Part shown: positions 16,855 through 24,736 of the stretch, piece after piece
Numbering within the stretch: the first letter of the stretch is position 1
How the letters are laid out: every line of letters begins with the position of its first letter
Source: an uncultured Lachnospiraceae bacterium
Lineage (GTDB): Bacteria > Bacillota > Clostridia > Lachnospirales > Lachnospiraceae
Reading direction: 5' to 3'
Length of the DNA: 39,293 bases
Assembly (NCBI GenBank): GCA_947593975.1
Contig: CANQDW010000012.1
Coordinates: 1-39,293 of the forward strand
Position numbers and translations under genes: made by a program
The notes under the pieces: model-generated
What the model saw: only the letters and a program-made list of their open reading frames with translations
What the model was told of the DNA's origin: nothing
The model's database searches: none

Positions 16855-17328
16855 ATGGACGGCATACAGAAAATGAGTATTGAATTCGGCTGCGAACCGG
16901 CTAATGAAAGTTTTGCGAGGGTAGCTGTGGCTGCGTATGCGGCAAGGCTTAATCCTACTGTGGAGGAAGTCTCGGATATAAAAACTGCGGTTTCGGAGGC
17001 TGTTACCAATTCGATCATTCATGGATACTATGGTATACCCGAAGGCAGGATAACCGTGGAATGCGCAATAAAAGGGGACAGGCTTATGGTTTCGGTCACG
17101 GATAAGGGAGTAGGGATAGAAGATATAAATAAAGCGAAGGAACCTATGTATACTACAAGACCTGAGCTTGAGAGATCGGGAATGGGTTTTGTATTTATGG
17201 AAGCATTTATGGATGAAGTTACCGTAGAATCCACAGCGGGAAAAGGAACGATTGTAAAAATGTCAAAGAAAATAACGAGCGATGAGCAGATAGATGACGA
17301 TTTGAGCATGGCTGTTGGATACAATTGA
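16855..17328 (+). CDS. spoIIAB: Anti-sigma-F factor / serine kinase SpoIIAB
   Basis: 157-residue GHKL-type kinase that holds sigma-F inactive and phosphorylates SpoIIAA. The Bergerat-fold motifs are visible: the N box in SEAVTNSIIHG, the G1 box in DKGVGI and the G2 box in RSGMGFVFM. The start at ATG 16855 has AAGGAGG about 8 nt upstream. Its last 14 nt overlap the start of sigF, which implies translational coupling and balanced synthesis of the sigma factor and its inhibitor. The C-terminus (TSDEQIDDDLSMAVGYN) runs somewhat past the catalytic fold. Confidence 0.96.
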   Translation: MDGIQKMSIEFGCEPANESFARVAVAAYAARLNPTVEEVSDIKTAVSEAVTNSIIHGYYGIPEGRITVECAIKGDRLMVSVTDKGVGIEDINKAKEPMYTTRPELERSGMGFVFMEAFMDEVTVESTAGKGTIVKMSKKITSDEQIDDDLSMAVGYN

Positions 17329-18052
17329 GCTTATAAAAGTAGCCCGCAGCGGAGATCCCAAAGCAAGGGAGGAGCTCATTGTAAATAATATGGCTCTGGT
17401 GTGGAGCATTGTCAGAAGATTTTCGGGCAGGGGCTACGATTCTGAGGATCTGTTTCAGATAGGGTGCATAGGTCTGATGAAGGCGGTTGACAAGTTTGAT
17501 CTGTCGTTTGACGTAAAATTTTCTACGTATGCGGTTCCTATGATCATAGGAGAGATAAAGAGATTTTTGCGTGATGACGGACTGGTGAAAATAAGCAGGA
17601 GCATTAAGGAAAACGCCTGGAAGATTAAACAGGCGGCCGAAAAACTTGCGCAGGAAAAACAAAGAGAGGCGACTGTAAAAGAATTGTCCGCATGTACGGG
17701 GCTGTCTGTTGAAGACGTTGTGATAGCGACTGAAGCGGGACTGCCGGTTGAATCGATATATAATACGGTATATTCGGGAAACGGCGACGACATATACATT
17801 ATCGACGGGCTGAGCGAAGATGAAAAATCGTCGCCTTCGGATACCGAAAAGGAACAGGTGCTAAACCGGCTTTTGCTGAAACAGCTTCTTTCGGAACTGC
17901 CTGAAGATGAAAGGAGGCTTATTGAGCTAAGGTATTACCAGGACAAAACCCAGTCGCAGGTTGCGGCCGTGCTCGGAATAAGCCAGGTTCAGGTGTCGAG
18001 GCTTGAAAAACGTGTTTTAATGAAAATGAGAAAAAAAGCCGCTTGTGAATAA
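17315..18052 (+). CDS. sigF: RNA polymerase sporulation sigma factor SigF
   Basis: 245-residue sigma-70-family factor that directs early forespore transcription. Conserved regions: region 2 (residues about 25-95) with DLFQIGCIGLMKAVDKFD and FSTYAVPMIIGEIKRF, and region 4 with the C-terminal helix-turn-helix TQSQVAAVLGISQVQVSRLE, all very close to B. subtilis sigma-F. The start must be TTG at 17315: an in-frame stop lies at 17303-17305, the codons between (GCA, TGG, CTG) are poor starts, and the first ATG would remove the N-terminus. The ribosome binding site is weak, so translation is probably coupled to spoIIAB, which it overlaps by 14 nt. Confidence 0.95.
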   Translation: MDTIELIKVARSGDPKAREELIVNNMALVWSIVRRFSGRGYDSEDLFQIGCIGLMKAVDKFDLSFDVKFSTYAVPMIIGEIKRFLRDDGLVKISRSIKENAWKIKQAAEKLAQEKQREATVKELSACTGLSVEDVVIATEAGLPVESIYNTVYSGNGDDIYIIDGLSEDEKSSPSDTEKEQVLNRLLLKQLLSELPEDERRLIELRYYQDKTQSQVAAVLGISQVQVSRLEKRVLMKMRKKAACE

Positions 18053-18111
18053 AAAAATAAATATAAGAGCATAATAATTCCTGCAATCTTTTATCAGGAG
18101 GTAATGCGGCA

Positions 18112-18261
18112 ATGAAAAAGGCACTTGCTATTTTTATGGTTGCGGCATTTGCTGCCGCGGCAATTGTTATGTATTTTTACTGGCAAAAAGATACCGACAT
18201 CATAAATAAAGGAGTACTGATATCTTCCGAGCTGCGTCTGGAGAGAGTATATGAGCGCTGA
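18112..18261 (+). CDS. 49-residue single-pass membrane microprotein between sigF and spoVAA
   Basis: Begins MKKALAIFMV, has one hydrophobic helix (about 4-23, Ala-rich) and a polar tail ending in RVYER. AGGAGG (18096-18101) lies 10 nt upstream of the ATG. It ends 11 nt inside spoVAA, so the two are translationally coupled, and it sits within the sporulation operon. It could be a cleavable signal-anchor peptide or a small membrane partner of the SpoVA proteins. I know no B. subtilis counterpart at this position. Confidence 0.7.
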   Translation: MKKALAIFMVAAFAAAAIVMYFYWQKDTDIINKGVLISSELRLERVYER

Positions 18262-18904
18262 ACTTTATATTAAAATAGATCAGAATGTAAAAGTAAATAA
18301 GAAAAAAGTGCTGCTTTCCGATATAGCAAGCCTGCACTGTACCAATCATGACATTAAAAAGGAACTGTCAAACTGTATGGTTTTAACCATTACCGGAAGC
18401 GAAAGCGGCATATATGCAATGACCGTCCTTGCGGTAATTGAGCTTATACACCGCAAGAGGCCTGACATTACGGTAGTAAATGAAGGAGAATCCGATTTTG
18501 TTATAGAGTATGTTGCCGAAGAAGACAGGAATATAAAGAAAAAAGAGGCTAAGAATAAAGGGTATGAATATGCAAAAGTTGTGTTTGTCTCGCTTGTCGC
18601 ATTTATCGGTTCGGCATTTACCATTATGACTTTTAATCTGGATGTAAGCGTCGGGGACCTTTTCGATAATATATACAGGTGGTTTACCGGCGTGGAAAAA
18701 TCAGGCGCGCCGACGATACTTGAATTTTCATATTGCATAGGTATTGCAGTAGGCATCGTGGTGTTCTTCAACCATTTCTCGCGAAAGAAACTTACGGTTG
18801 ACCCGACGCCCATACATGTAGAGATGAGAAATTATGAAAAACAGGTAAATCAGGCGCTCATAGAAGATGCTTCGAGGGAGGGCAAGACGATAGATGTTTC
18901 TTAA
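18251..18904 (+). CDS. spoVAA: Stage V sporulation protein AA
   Basis: 217-residue membrane protein of the SpoVA group, which in B. subtilis handles dipicolinic acid uptake into and release from the spore. Residues about 1-95 form a soluble N-terminal domain (YIKIDQNVKV, LLSDIASL), followed by two membrane segments at about 116-136 and 165-183 and a charged tail. Order and similarity to SpoVAA (position right after sigF, followed by SpoVAB) support the call. The start at 18251 lies within the preceding microprotein gene, and the gene end overlaps spoVAB by 11 nt. Confidence 0.88.
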   Translation: MSAELYIKIDQNVKVNKKKVLLSDIASLHCTNHDIKKELSNCMVLTITGSESGIYAMTVLAVIELIHRKRPDITVVNEGESDFVIEYVAEEDRNIKKKEAKNKGYEYAKVVFVSLVAFIGSAFTIMTFNLDVSVGDLFDNIYRWFTGVEKSGAPTILEFSYCIGIAVGIVVFFNHFSRKKLTVDPTPIHVEMRNYEKQVNQALIEDASREGKTIDVS

Positions 18905-19313
18905 TGGCGTGGCGATGTGCATTATCGGGCTGTGCGCAGGTACAATGGTGGCGGCGGGAACGTTTGCTTTTATAGTTATGATCGGGATATTTACAAGAAT
19001 GGCAGACAGAACGCACACATCGGCGTATATAAGCATATATGAAAATGCTGTTATACTGGGCGGCGCGATAGGAAATATTTTATTTATATACAATGTAAGG
19101 CTTCCGCTTTACGGAGCCGGTCTCGTATTGTTCGGAGCCTTTTCGGGGATATTTGTAGGAAGCCTTGCGATAGCGCTTGCGGAAGTGCTTAAGGTATTTC
19201 CGATCCTCGTGGCAAGGATAAAGCTTATTGAAGGGCTGCCGATACTTGTGCTGTCCGTGGCGGCGGGGAAAGCTGTCGGCTCTCTGATACAATTTATATT
19301 CGGGTGGACATGA
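18894..19313 (+). CDS. spoVAB: Stage V sporulation protein AB
   Basis: 139-residue polytopic membrane protein with four or five hydrophobic segments, starting MFLNGVAMCIIGLCAG and containing the GGAIGNILFIY and FGAFSGIFVG stretches expected of SpoVAB. The start at 18894 overlaps the end of spoVAA by 11 nt, so translation is coupled. It probably forms part of the SpoVA membrane complex of the forespore. The next gene, spoVAC, begins 22 nt after its stop. Confidence 0.9.
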   Translation: MFLNGVAMCIIGLCAGTMVAAGTFAFIVMIGIFTRMADRTHTSAYISIYENAVILGGAIGNILFIYNVRLPLYGAGLVLFGAFSGIFVGSLAIALAEVLKVFPILVARIKLIEGLPILVLSVAAGKAVGSLIQFIFGWT

Positions 19314-19335
19314 ATGAAAGGAAGACGGATGCTGT

Positions 19336-19821
19336 ATGAATAATAAGGAAACTATAAAAGACGTCATTAATGAAAAAGACCAGAAACTGCGTGAAAAGAA
19401 ATATAATTCCTATGTAAGCGGTATCACGAAGAAGCACAGCTGGTTAAAGAACCTGCTTAAAGCCTTTGTTTCCGGAGGCGCGGTATGTTTAGCCGGACAG
19501 GCACTTACAGCGTGGTATATGAGCATGGGGAACGATGAAAAAATGGCGGGAACGTATACTACATTATCGCTCATATTGATAAGCGTGGTTCTTACCGGAT
19601 TGGGAATATTTAATAAAATTGCCAAATTCGCGGGTGCAGGGGTACTGGTTCCGATCACGGGATTTGCCAATTCTGTTGCGTCTCCGGCAATAGAATTTAA
19701 AAAGGAAGGGCAGATATTTGGAATAGGATGCAAGATATTTACCATAGCAGGCCCCGTGATACTGTACGGAATGTGCACAAGCTGGGTACTCGGATTGATA
19801 TACTGGATAATAAACGGATGA
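19336..19821 (+). CDS. spoVAC: Stage V sporulation protein AC
   Basis: 161-residue membrane protein. A basic N-terminus (about 1-38) is followed by four membrane segments and the conserved stretch VPITGFANSVASPAIEFKKEG, typical of SpoVAC. In B. subtilis SpoVAC is a channel component for dipicolinic acid release. AAAGGAAG lies about 12 nt before ATG 19336. The operon appears to stop here: instead of the usual spoVAD and spoVAE genes there is a 490-bp AT-rich non-coding stretch. Either those genes are elsewhere in the genome or the set is reduced. Confidence 0.93.
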   Translation: MNNKETIKDVINEKDQKLREKKYNSYVSGITKKHSWLKNLLKAFVSGGAVCLAGQALTAWYMSMGNDEKMAGTYTTLSLILISVVLTGLGIFNKIAKFAGAGVLVPITGFANSVASPAIEFKKEGQIFGIGCKIFTIAGPVILYGMCTSWVLGLIYWIING

Positions 19822-19913
19822 ATAATCTATTCATTATCAATATTTGTGTAAATAGTGCGACAATTCATAAAAAGCCAAAATTTGTAAATTTTATTAAAAA
19901 TAATATTTTTGGT

Positions 19914-19952
19914 AAATTATTTCCACGAAATAACATTTTATGGAAATAATTT
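19914..19952. repeat. Nested, mutually exclusive inverted repeats after spoVAC
   Basis: AAATTATTTCC (19914-19924) is a perfect 11-bp inverted repeat of GGAAATAATTT (19942-19952). Its left arm can instead form a 7-bp hairpin with a 3-nt loop, TTATTTC (19917-19923) with GAAATAA (19927-19933). No T-tract follows, so this is not a standard terminator, although it could mark the 3' end of the spoVA transcript. Confidence 0.45.
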
Positions 19953-19987
19953 GGACCGCGTATACAGAATGTATGTTTCCCAAAAAG

Positions 19988-20059
19988 TTATCCACGGTAA
20001 GACTTGACAAAATTAAGGCAGATTTATAGTTATTCACGAAGTTATCCACGTTATTCACT
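19988..20059 (+). promoter_or_regulatory. Cluster of four DnaA-box-like sites
   Basis: TTATCCACG at 19988-19996, TTATTCACG at 20030-20038, TTATCCACG at 20042-20050 and TTATTCACT at 20051-20059. Each matches the TTATNCACA consensus at eight of nine positions, all read on the plus strand, and the last two abut. A TTGACA (20004-20009) lies between the first two, so DnaA binding could also affect a promoter there. Confidence 0.6.
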
Positions 20060-20141
20060 GTTTACGTAGACCCGTGTAGTAGTTTGTAAAACAAACATTT
20101 TCATAAACAAAAAATAAAAAATAATAAAAAAACAAAAACTC

Positions 20142-20171
20142 TTGACATTTGAATTGTAGTGACATTATATA
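20142..20171 (+). promoter_or_regulatory. Upstream promoter candidate for hpf
   Basis: Perfect TTGACA (20142-20147) followed after 17-18 bp by TTATAT/TATATA (20165-20171). A transcript from here would start near 20178 and read through into hpf. It could alternatively make a short non-coding RNA. Confidence 0.45.
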
Positions 20172-20226
20172 ACAATAGTCAGAATTAACGAACAAATAAC
20201 GTGATTGTAAAATAAGTATTTTTTTC

Positions 20227-20254
20227 TTGTAAAAAAAGGAAAACATGGTATAAT
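20227..20254 (+). promoter_or_regulatory. Proximal hpf promoter with extended -10
   Basis: TTGTAA (20227-20232), a 16-bp spacer and a perfect TATAAT (20249-20254) preceded by TGG (20246-20248), an extended -10 element. The predicted start near 20261 coincides with the 5' edge of the leader hairpin. Confidence 0.65.
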
Positions 20255-20261
20255 TAAATCA

Positions 20262-20286
20262 GAACATAAACGCAGGGTTTATGTTC
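20262..20286 (+). repeat. 10-bp hairpin at the 5' end of the hpf mRNA
   Basis: GAACATAAAC (20262-20271) pairs perfectly with GTTTATGTTC (20277-20286) around a 5-nt GCAGG loop. It would lie at the very 5' end of the mRNA, a position where stem-loops often protect transcripts from decay. It could equally be an operator in the DNA. Confidence 0.55.
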
Positions 20287-20311
20287 AATATGCTTAAGGA
20301 GGATGTAAGCA

Positions 20312-20842
20312 ATGAAGTTTATTATAAGCGGAAAAAATATTGATGTGACAGAGGGCCTCAGATCGGCTGTCAATGAGAAAATTGGCAAACTTGAAAAATA
20401 TTTTACAGAGGATACCGAAATACATGTTACTCTCAGTACAGAAAAGGAACGTCAGAAAATAGAGGTTACTATTCCGATGAAGGGCAACATTGTACGCGCG
20501 GAGCAGGAAAGCAGCGATATGTATGTTTCAATAGACCTGGTTGAGGAGATTATTGAAAGACAGTTAAGAAGATATAAGACCAAGCTTATTGAAAAGCGCC
20601 AGACGGCAGTCAGCCTGAACAAATCCTTTATTGACGAGGATGTGGACGAGGATGATGAGGAGATCAAGATAATAAGGACCAAGAGATTTGCCGTTAAGCC
20701 GATGGATGCGGAAGAAGCGTGCGTGCAGATGGAGCTTTTGGGACATAATTTCTTCGTATTCAGGAATGCGTATACCGACGAGGTAAACGTTGTATATAAG
20801 AGAAAAGGCAATACATACGGGCTGATCGAGCCTGAATTTTAA
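20312..20842 (+). CDS. hpf: Long-form ribosome hibernation promoting factor
   Basis: 176-residue protein that binds the 30S subunit and dimerises 70S ribosomes into inactive 100S particles in stationary phase or stress. The N-terminal S30AE/YfiA domain (about 1-100) begins MKFIISGKNIDVTEGLRSAV. An acidic linker (about 108-120) leads to the C-terminal dimerisation domain, which has the conserved FAVKPMDAEEACVQMELLGH and FFVFRNAYTDEVNVVYKRK stretches. This is the long form expected in Firmicutes. The ribosome binding site AAGGAGG lies about 9 nt before ATG 20312. Position just ahead of secA is the common Firmicutes order. It has its own promoter and terminator. Confidence 0.96.
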   Translation: MKFIISGKNIDVTEGLRSAVNEKIGKLEKYFTEDTEIHVTLSTEKERQKIEVTIPMKGNIVRAEQESSDMYVSIDLVEEIIERQLRRYKTKLIEKRQTAVSLNKSFIDEDVDEDDEEIKIIRTKRFAVKPMDAEEACVQMELLGHNFFVFRNAYTDEVNVVYKRKGNTYGLIEPEF

Positions 20843-20880
20843 TTATTTTATGATATTTCCTGAAGTGTCTGTTAGTAAAG

Positions 20881-20913
20881 ACCGCAGTGGTGCACATATC
20901 ACTGCGGTTTTTT
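20881..20913 (+). terminator. Rho-independent terminator of hpf
   Basis: ACCGCAGTG (20881-20889) pairs perfectly with CACTGCGGT (20900-20908), a 10-nt loop between, and the stem runs into six T (20908-20913). Confidence 0.9.
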
Positions 20914-20932
20914 GCGGTATTTAATAAATAAG

Positions 20933-20961
20933 TTGAATTTAGTCAGTTCTAATGGTACAAT
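20933..20961 (+). promoter_or_regulatory. Promoter of secA
   Basis: TTGAAT (20933-20938), 17-bp spacer, TACAAT (20956-20961) with an extended -10 TGG immediately before it (20953-20955). The start site near 20968 gives a leader of about 37 nt. Confidence 0.7.
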
Positions 20962-21004
20962 AATTGTTATTGTTATATGATTAATTAACAGGAGAGTATA
21001 TATA

Positions 21005-23572
21005 ATGCAGTTAAGTAAATTATTTAAAAGCCATAGTGAAAGAGAAGTAAAGAGAGTTCTGCCTATAGTAGACCGTATTGAAAGCCTGGAACCGGAATAT
21101 GAGGCGCTTAGCGACGAACAGCTCCGCGCCAAAACTGATGAATTTAAAAAGAGGCTGAAAGAGGGCGAGACGCTTGACGATATCCTTCCTGAGGCATATG
21201 CGGCAGTCAGGGAAGCATCAAAGCGAGTCCTTGATATGAGACATTTCAGGGTGCAGCTTATCGGCGGCGTTATCCTTCATCAGGGAAGGATAACCGAGAT
21301 GAGGACCGGTGAAGGAAAGACGCTTGTTGCAACTCTTCCTTCATATCTTAATGCGCTCGAAGAAAAAGGCGTGCATATAGTTACGGTAAACGATTACCTG
21401 GCAAAGCGTGACGCGGAATGGATGGGAAAGATACATGAATTCCTTGGATTGTCCGTAGGCGTTATATTAAGCGATATGGATAATGACACGCGAAGGGAAT
21501 CATATAGCTGTGATATAACTTACGGAACCAATAATGAGTTCGGTTTCGATTATCTTCGTGATAACATGGTTATATATAAGGAAAAACTTGTGCAGAGAGG
21601 GCTTCATTATGCTATTATCGACGAGGTAGACTCGGTTCTTATTGACGAGGCGAGGACGCCTCTTATAATATCGGGTCAGAGCGGCAAATCAACACGTCTG
21701 TATGAGGCGTGCGATATACTTGCAAAGCAGCTTGAACGCGGAACTGCAAAAGAAATGACGAAGATGGACTACATGATGGGTGAAGATGATAATGAGACAG
21801 GCGATTTTGTAGTCAACGAGAAGGAAAAGATAGTTACGCTTACCGAACAGGGCGTTAAAAGAGTTGAGAAATTTTTCGGGATAACCAACCTTGCGGATCC
21901 TGAAAATCTTGAGATACAGCACAATATGGATCTTGCCCTCAGGGCGCATAATCTTATGTTCAGGGATAAGGATTATGTTGTCAAAGATGACGAGGTGCTT
22001 ATTGTAGATGAGTTCACGGGACGTATCATGCCGGGAAGGCGTTTCTCGGACGGACTCCATCAGGCTATAGAGGCTAAGGAGCATGTTAAGGTTAAGAGGG
22101 AGAGCAAGACGCTTGCCACGATCACCTTCCAGAACTTCTTCAACAAATATGATAAGAAGAGCGGAATGACGGGAACCGCCGTGACCGAGGAAAAGGAATT
22201 CCGTGAGATATACGGCATGGATGTAGTAGAAGTCCCGACCAATCTTCCGGTAGCGCGAATCGACCATGACGACGCGGTATTTAAGACAAGACGTGAAAAA
22301 CTTAACGCGGTTGTAAATGAGATATGCGAGTCGCACAAGAGAGGACAGCCTGTGCTTGTCGGTACGATAACGATAGAAGCTTCGGAGGAGCTTAGTAATC
22401 TCCTTAAGAAGAAAGGTGTTCCGCATAAAGTGCTGAACGCCAAATTCCATGAACTTGAGGCGGAGATCGTAGCGGATGCAGGTCAGATGGGAGTAGTTAC
22501 CATTGCTACGAACATGGCCGGACGTGGTACCGATATTAAGCTTGGCGAAGGAGTTACGGAACTTGGCGGACTAAAGATCATAGGTACCGAAAGGCATGAG
22601 TCCAGGCGTATAGACAACCAGCTCAGAGGACGTGCCGGAAGGCAGGGAGACCCGGGCGAATCCAAGTTTTATATATCGCTTGAAGACGATCTTATGCGCC
22701 TGTTTGGTTCGGAAAGGCTTATGGGACTCTTTAATTCGCTTGGAATAGGCGAGGGAGAACAGCTTCATCACAAGTCGCTCAGCAACGCCATAGAAAGGGC
22801 GCAGAAGAAGATAGAGAGCAATAACTACGGAATACGTAAGAACCTTCTTGAGTATGACCAGGTAAATAACGACCAGAGAGAGATCATATATAAAGAAAGA
22901 AGAAGGGTACTCGACGGGGAAAGCATGAGGGATACCATATACAATATGATATCCGAGATCGTTGAGAGTACGGTAAATACCGTTATAGGCGATGACCAGA
23001 TGGCTGAAAACTGGGATCTTAAGGAACTTAACGATATGCTTATACCGATCATACCTGTTAAACCTGTCATATTCTCAAAAGAGGATATGGAGGGACTTGG
23101 AAAGAAAGGCCTTATGCAGAGGCTTAAGGAAGAAGCGTTCAAACTTTATGAGGCAAAGGAAGCAGAATTTCCGGAGCCTGAACAGATCCGTGAAATAGAG
23201 AGGGTTATCCTCCTTAAGGTTATCGACAGAAAGTGGATGGACCATATCGACGACATGGACCAGTTAAGACAGGGAATAGGGCTTCAGTCGCTGGGACAGA
23301 AAGATCCGCTTTTGGAGTATAAATTCCAGGGATTTGATATGTTTGAAGCAATGACCGATGCAATAAGGGAAGATACCGTAAGGGCTCTCATGCACGTTCA
23401 GATCGAGCAGAAGGTAGAACGTGAGGAAGTTGCAAAGGTTACGGGAACCAACAGGGATGATTCGGCTAAAAAAGGACCGGTAAGGCGTACAGGAAAGAAG
23501 ATACAGCCTAATGATCCGTGCCCTTGCGGAAGCGGACGCAAATATAAGCAGTGCTGCGGAAAAAGGGCATAG
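21005..23572 (+). CDS. secA: Preprotein translocase ATPase SecA
   Basis: 855-residue motor ATPase that drives secretory proteins through SecYEG. The start at ATG 21005 has AGGAGAG about 8 nt upstream. The Walker A motif is MRTGEGKT (99-106, Lys105), followed by the [16 protein letters not shown] Walker B region, the preprotein cross-linking domain, the second nucleotide-binding domain with [15 protein letters not shown] and [13 protein letters not shown], and the helical scaffold. The C-terminal zinc-binding, SecB-type tail is intact (Cys839, Cys841, Cys850, Cys851). It is the only secA here, and its clients would include the pilin, xylanase and CBM9 protein. The prfB gene follows after 38 nt without a terminator. 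Confidence 0.98.
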   Translation: MQLSKLFKSHSEREVKRVLPIVDRIESLEPEYEALSDEQLRAKTDEFKKRLKEGETLDDILPEAYAAVREASKRVLDMRHFRVQLIGGVILHQGRITEMRTGEGKTLVATLPSYLNALEEKGVHIVTVNDYLAKRDAEWMGKIHEFLGLSVGVILSDMDNDTRRESYSCDITYGTNNEFGFDYLRDNMVIYKEKLVQRGLHYAIIDEVDSVLIDEARTPLIISGQSGKSTRLYEACDILAKQLERGTAKEMTKMDYMMGEDDNETGDFVVNEKEKIVTLTEQGVKRVEKFFGITNLADPENLEIQHNMDLALRAHNLMFRDKDYVVKDDEVLIVDEFTGRIMPGRRFSDGLHQAIEAKEHVKVKRESKTLATITFQNFFNKYDKKSGMTGTAVTEEKEFREIYGMDVVEVPTNLPVARIDHDDAVFKTRREKLNAVVNEICESHKRGQPVLVGTITIEASEELSNLLKKKGVPHKVLNAKFHELEAEIVADAGQMGVVTIATNMAGRGTDIKLGEGVTELGGLKIIGTERHESRRIDNQLRGRAGRQGDPGESKFYISLEDDLMRLFGSERLMGLFNSLGIGEGEQLHHKSLSNAIERAQKKIESNNYGIRKNLLEYDQVNNDQREIIYKERRRVLDGESMRDTIYNMISEIVESTVNTVIGDDQMAENWDLKELNDMLIPIIPVKPVIFSKEDMEGLGKKGLMQRLKEEAFKLYEAKEAEFPEPEQIREIERVILLKVIDRKWMDHIDDMDQLRQGIGLQSLGQKDPLLEYKFQGFDMFEAMTDAIREDTVRALMHVQIEQKVEREEVAKVTGTNRDDSAKKGPVRRTGKKIQPNDPCPCGSGRKYKQCCGKRA

Positions 23573-23610
23573 ATTTAATATTAATCATAAAAAAGTAAGG
23601 AAGTGATCAA

Positions 23611-24718
23611 ATGGTAGAACTGGATAATATGAAAGTTAAGCTTAACAGTTATAGGGAGCCATTATTAGAAGTGGGGGATTCACTTTGACCTCGCAGGCAA
23701 AAAATTGAGGATCGAAGAACTTGAACTTATTATCGGAGAGGAAGGCTTCTGGAACGACCCGAAGAAATCGCAGGAATGTATGAAGGAACTCAAATCCCTG
23801 CAGGCGGTTGTAGACGGATACAGTAAGCTTAAGCAGCGTTTTGAGGATATAGAAACGCTTATTGAAATGGGCTATGAGGAAGAGGACGAATCACTTATAA
23901 GCGAAGTGGAAGAAGAGCTTGATTCTTTTATAGAAGATTTCCTGAATATGAGGCTTACGACGCTTATGTCAGGCGAGTATGACAGCAATAATGCGATACT
24001 CACGCTTCATGCGGGAGCGGGCGGAACCGAAAGCTGCGACTGGGCCGGAATGCTTTGCAGGATGTACCAGAGATGGGCTGACAAGAGAGGATTCTCAGTG
24101 TCGGTACTGGATTCGCTTGACGGCGACGAAGCAGGCATCAAATCTATAACGCTTCAGATAAACGGGGATAACGCATACGGTTATCTCAAATCTGAAAAAG
24201 GCGTTCACAGGCTTGTAAGGATATCGCCGTTTAATGCGGCGGGAAAAAGACAGACGTCCTTTGTTTCGTGTGATGTAATGCCCGATATAGAGGAGGATCT
24301 TGATATTGAGATCGCGGATGAGGATATAAGGATTGACACATACCGTTCAAGCGGAGCGGGAGGTCAGCACATCAATAAGACTTCGTCGGCGATAAGGATC
24401 ACGCATTTTCCTACGGGTATAGTCGTGCAATGCCAAAATGAGCGTTCGCAGCATATGAATAAAGATAAAGCAATGCAGATGCTGAAAGCAAAACTTTATA
24501 TACTGAAACAGGAGGAAAATCAGGCGCTGCAGAATGACATACGCGGGGATGTGACGGAAATCGGCTGGGGAAACCAGATACGTTCTTACGTAATGCAGCC
24601 TTATACAATGGTTAAAGACCACAGGACTAACGAAGAAACAGGTAATGTAAGCGCGGTGCTTGACGGGGATATAGACATATTTATCAATGCATACCTGAAA
24701 TGGATCAATACAAAATAG
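23611..24718 (+). CDS. prfB: Peptide chain release factor 2, with programmed +1 frameshift
   Basis: Release factor for UGA and UAA. The reading frame begins at ATG 23611 (MVELDNMKVKLNSYREPLLE), reaches an in-frame TGA at 23686-23688 after 25 codons, and continues in the +1 frame at GAC 23687, giving 368 residues in total. The slippery site is CTT TGA C (23683-23689) with a Shine-Dalgarno-like GGGGG (23673-23677) just upstream, the classic prfB autoregulatory device: when RF2 is scarce, ribosomes pause at TGA and shift. The downstream part carries the SPF stop-recognition tripeptide (RISPFNAAGKRQTSF) and the catalytic GGQ (SSGAGGQHINKTSSA). Spacing between the GGGGG and CTT is 5 nt, compared with 3 in E. 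coli. It lies between secA and hom without terminators. Confidence 0.96.
23673..23689 (+). promoter_or_regulatory. prfB +1 frameshift site
   Basis: The internal SD-like GGGGG (23673-23677), slippery codon CTT (23683-23685), stop TGA (23686-23688) and following C (23689) are all present. Skipping T23686 restores a continuous RF2 sequence reading SLDLAGKKLRIEEL across the junction. Confidence 0.93.
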
Positions 24719-24736
24719 ATATTGGAGGTATACACA

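Larger units (their letters stand above)
19822..20311. other. 490-bp AT-rich intergenic region between spoVAC and hpf
   Basis: This region holds no convincing gene. From left to right it contains a pair of alternative inverted repeats (19914-19952), four DnaA-box-like sites in one orientation (19988-20059), a small inverted repeat GTTTGT/ACAAAC (20082-20096), an A-rich tract (about 20100-20140), a TTGACA-type promoter (20142-20171), the hpf promoter (20227-20254) and a leader hairpin (20262-20286). The arrangement of DnaA boxes next to a very AT-rich stretch resembles an origin, but no dnaA or dnaN gene is nearby and genes on both sides run the same way. Confidence 0.7.

Noticed and set aside
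18060-18111. Sigma-G/F promoter before the sporulation microprotein
   Set aside because: GCATA at 18069-18073 fits a -35, but no matching -10 lies at the expected spacing.
19728-19949. 73-codon plus-strand frame running from spoVAC into the intergenic region
   Set aside because: It begins out of frame inside spoVAC and has no ribosome binding site, and its second half only translates AT-rich repeats.
20055-20246. 63-codon minus-strand frame in the DnaA-box region
   Set aside because: It is a Phe/Tyr/Lys-rich translation of an A/T tract without a start signal, and it overlaps the promoters of hpf.
19822-20311. This region as the chromosomal replication origin
   Set aside because: DnaA-like boxes and AT-rich DNA are present, but dnaA, dnaN and other origin genes are absent and the genes on both sides run in the same direction. 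Kept only as a DnaA-box cluster.
23611-23688. A separate 25-residue peptide gene before prfB
   Set aside because: Joining it to the downstream frame by a +1 shift at CTT-TGA-C gives a normal RF2 N-terminus, so it is the first part of prfB.
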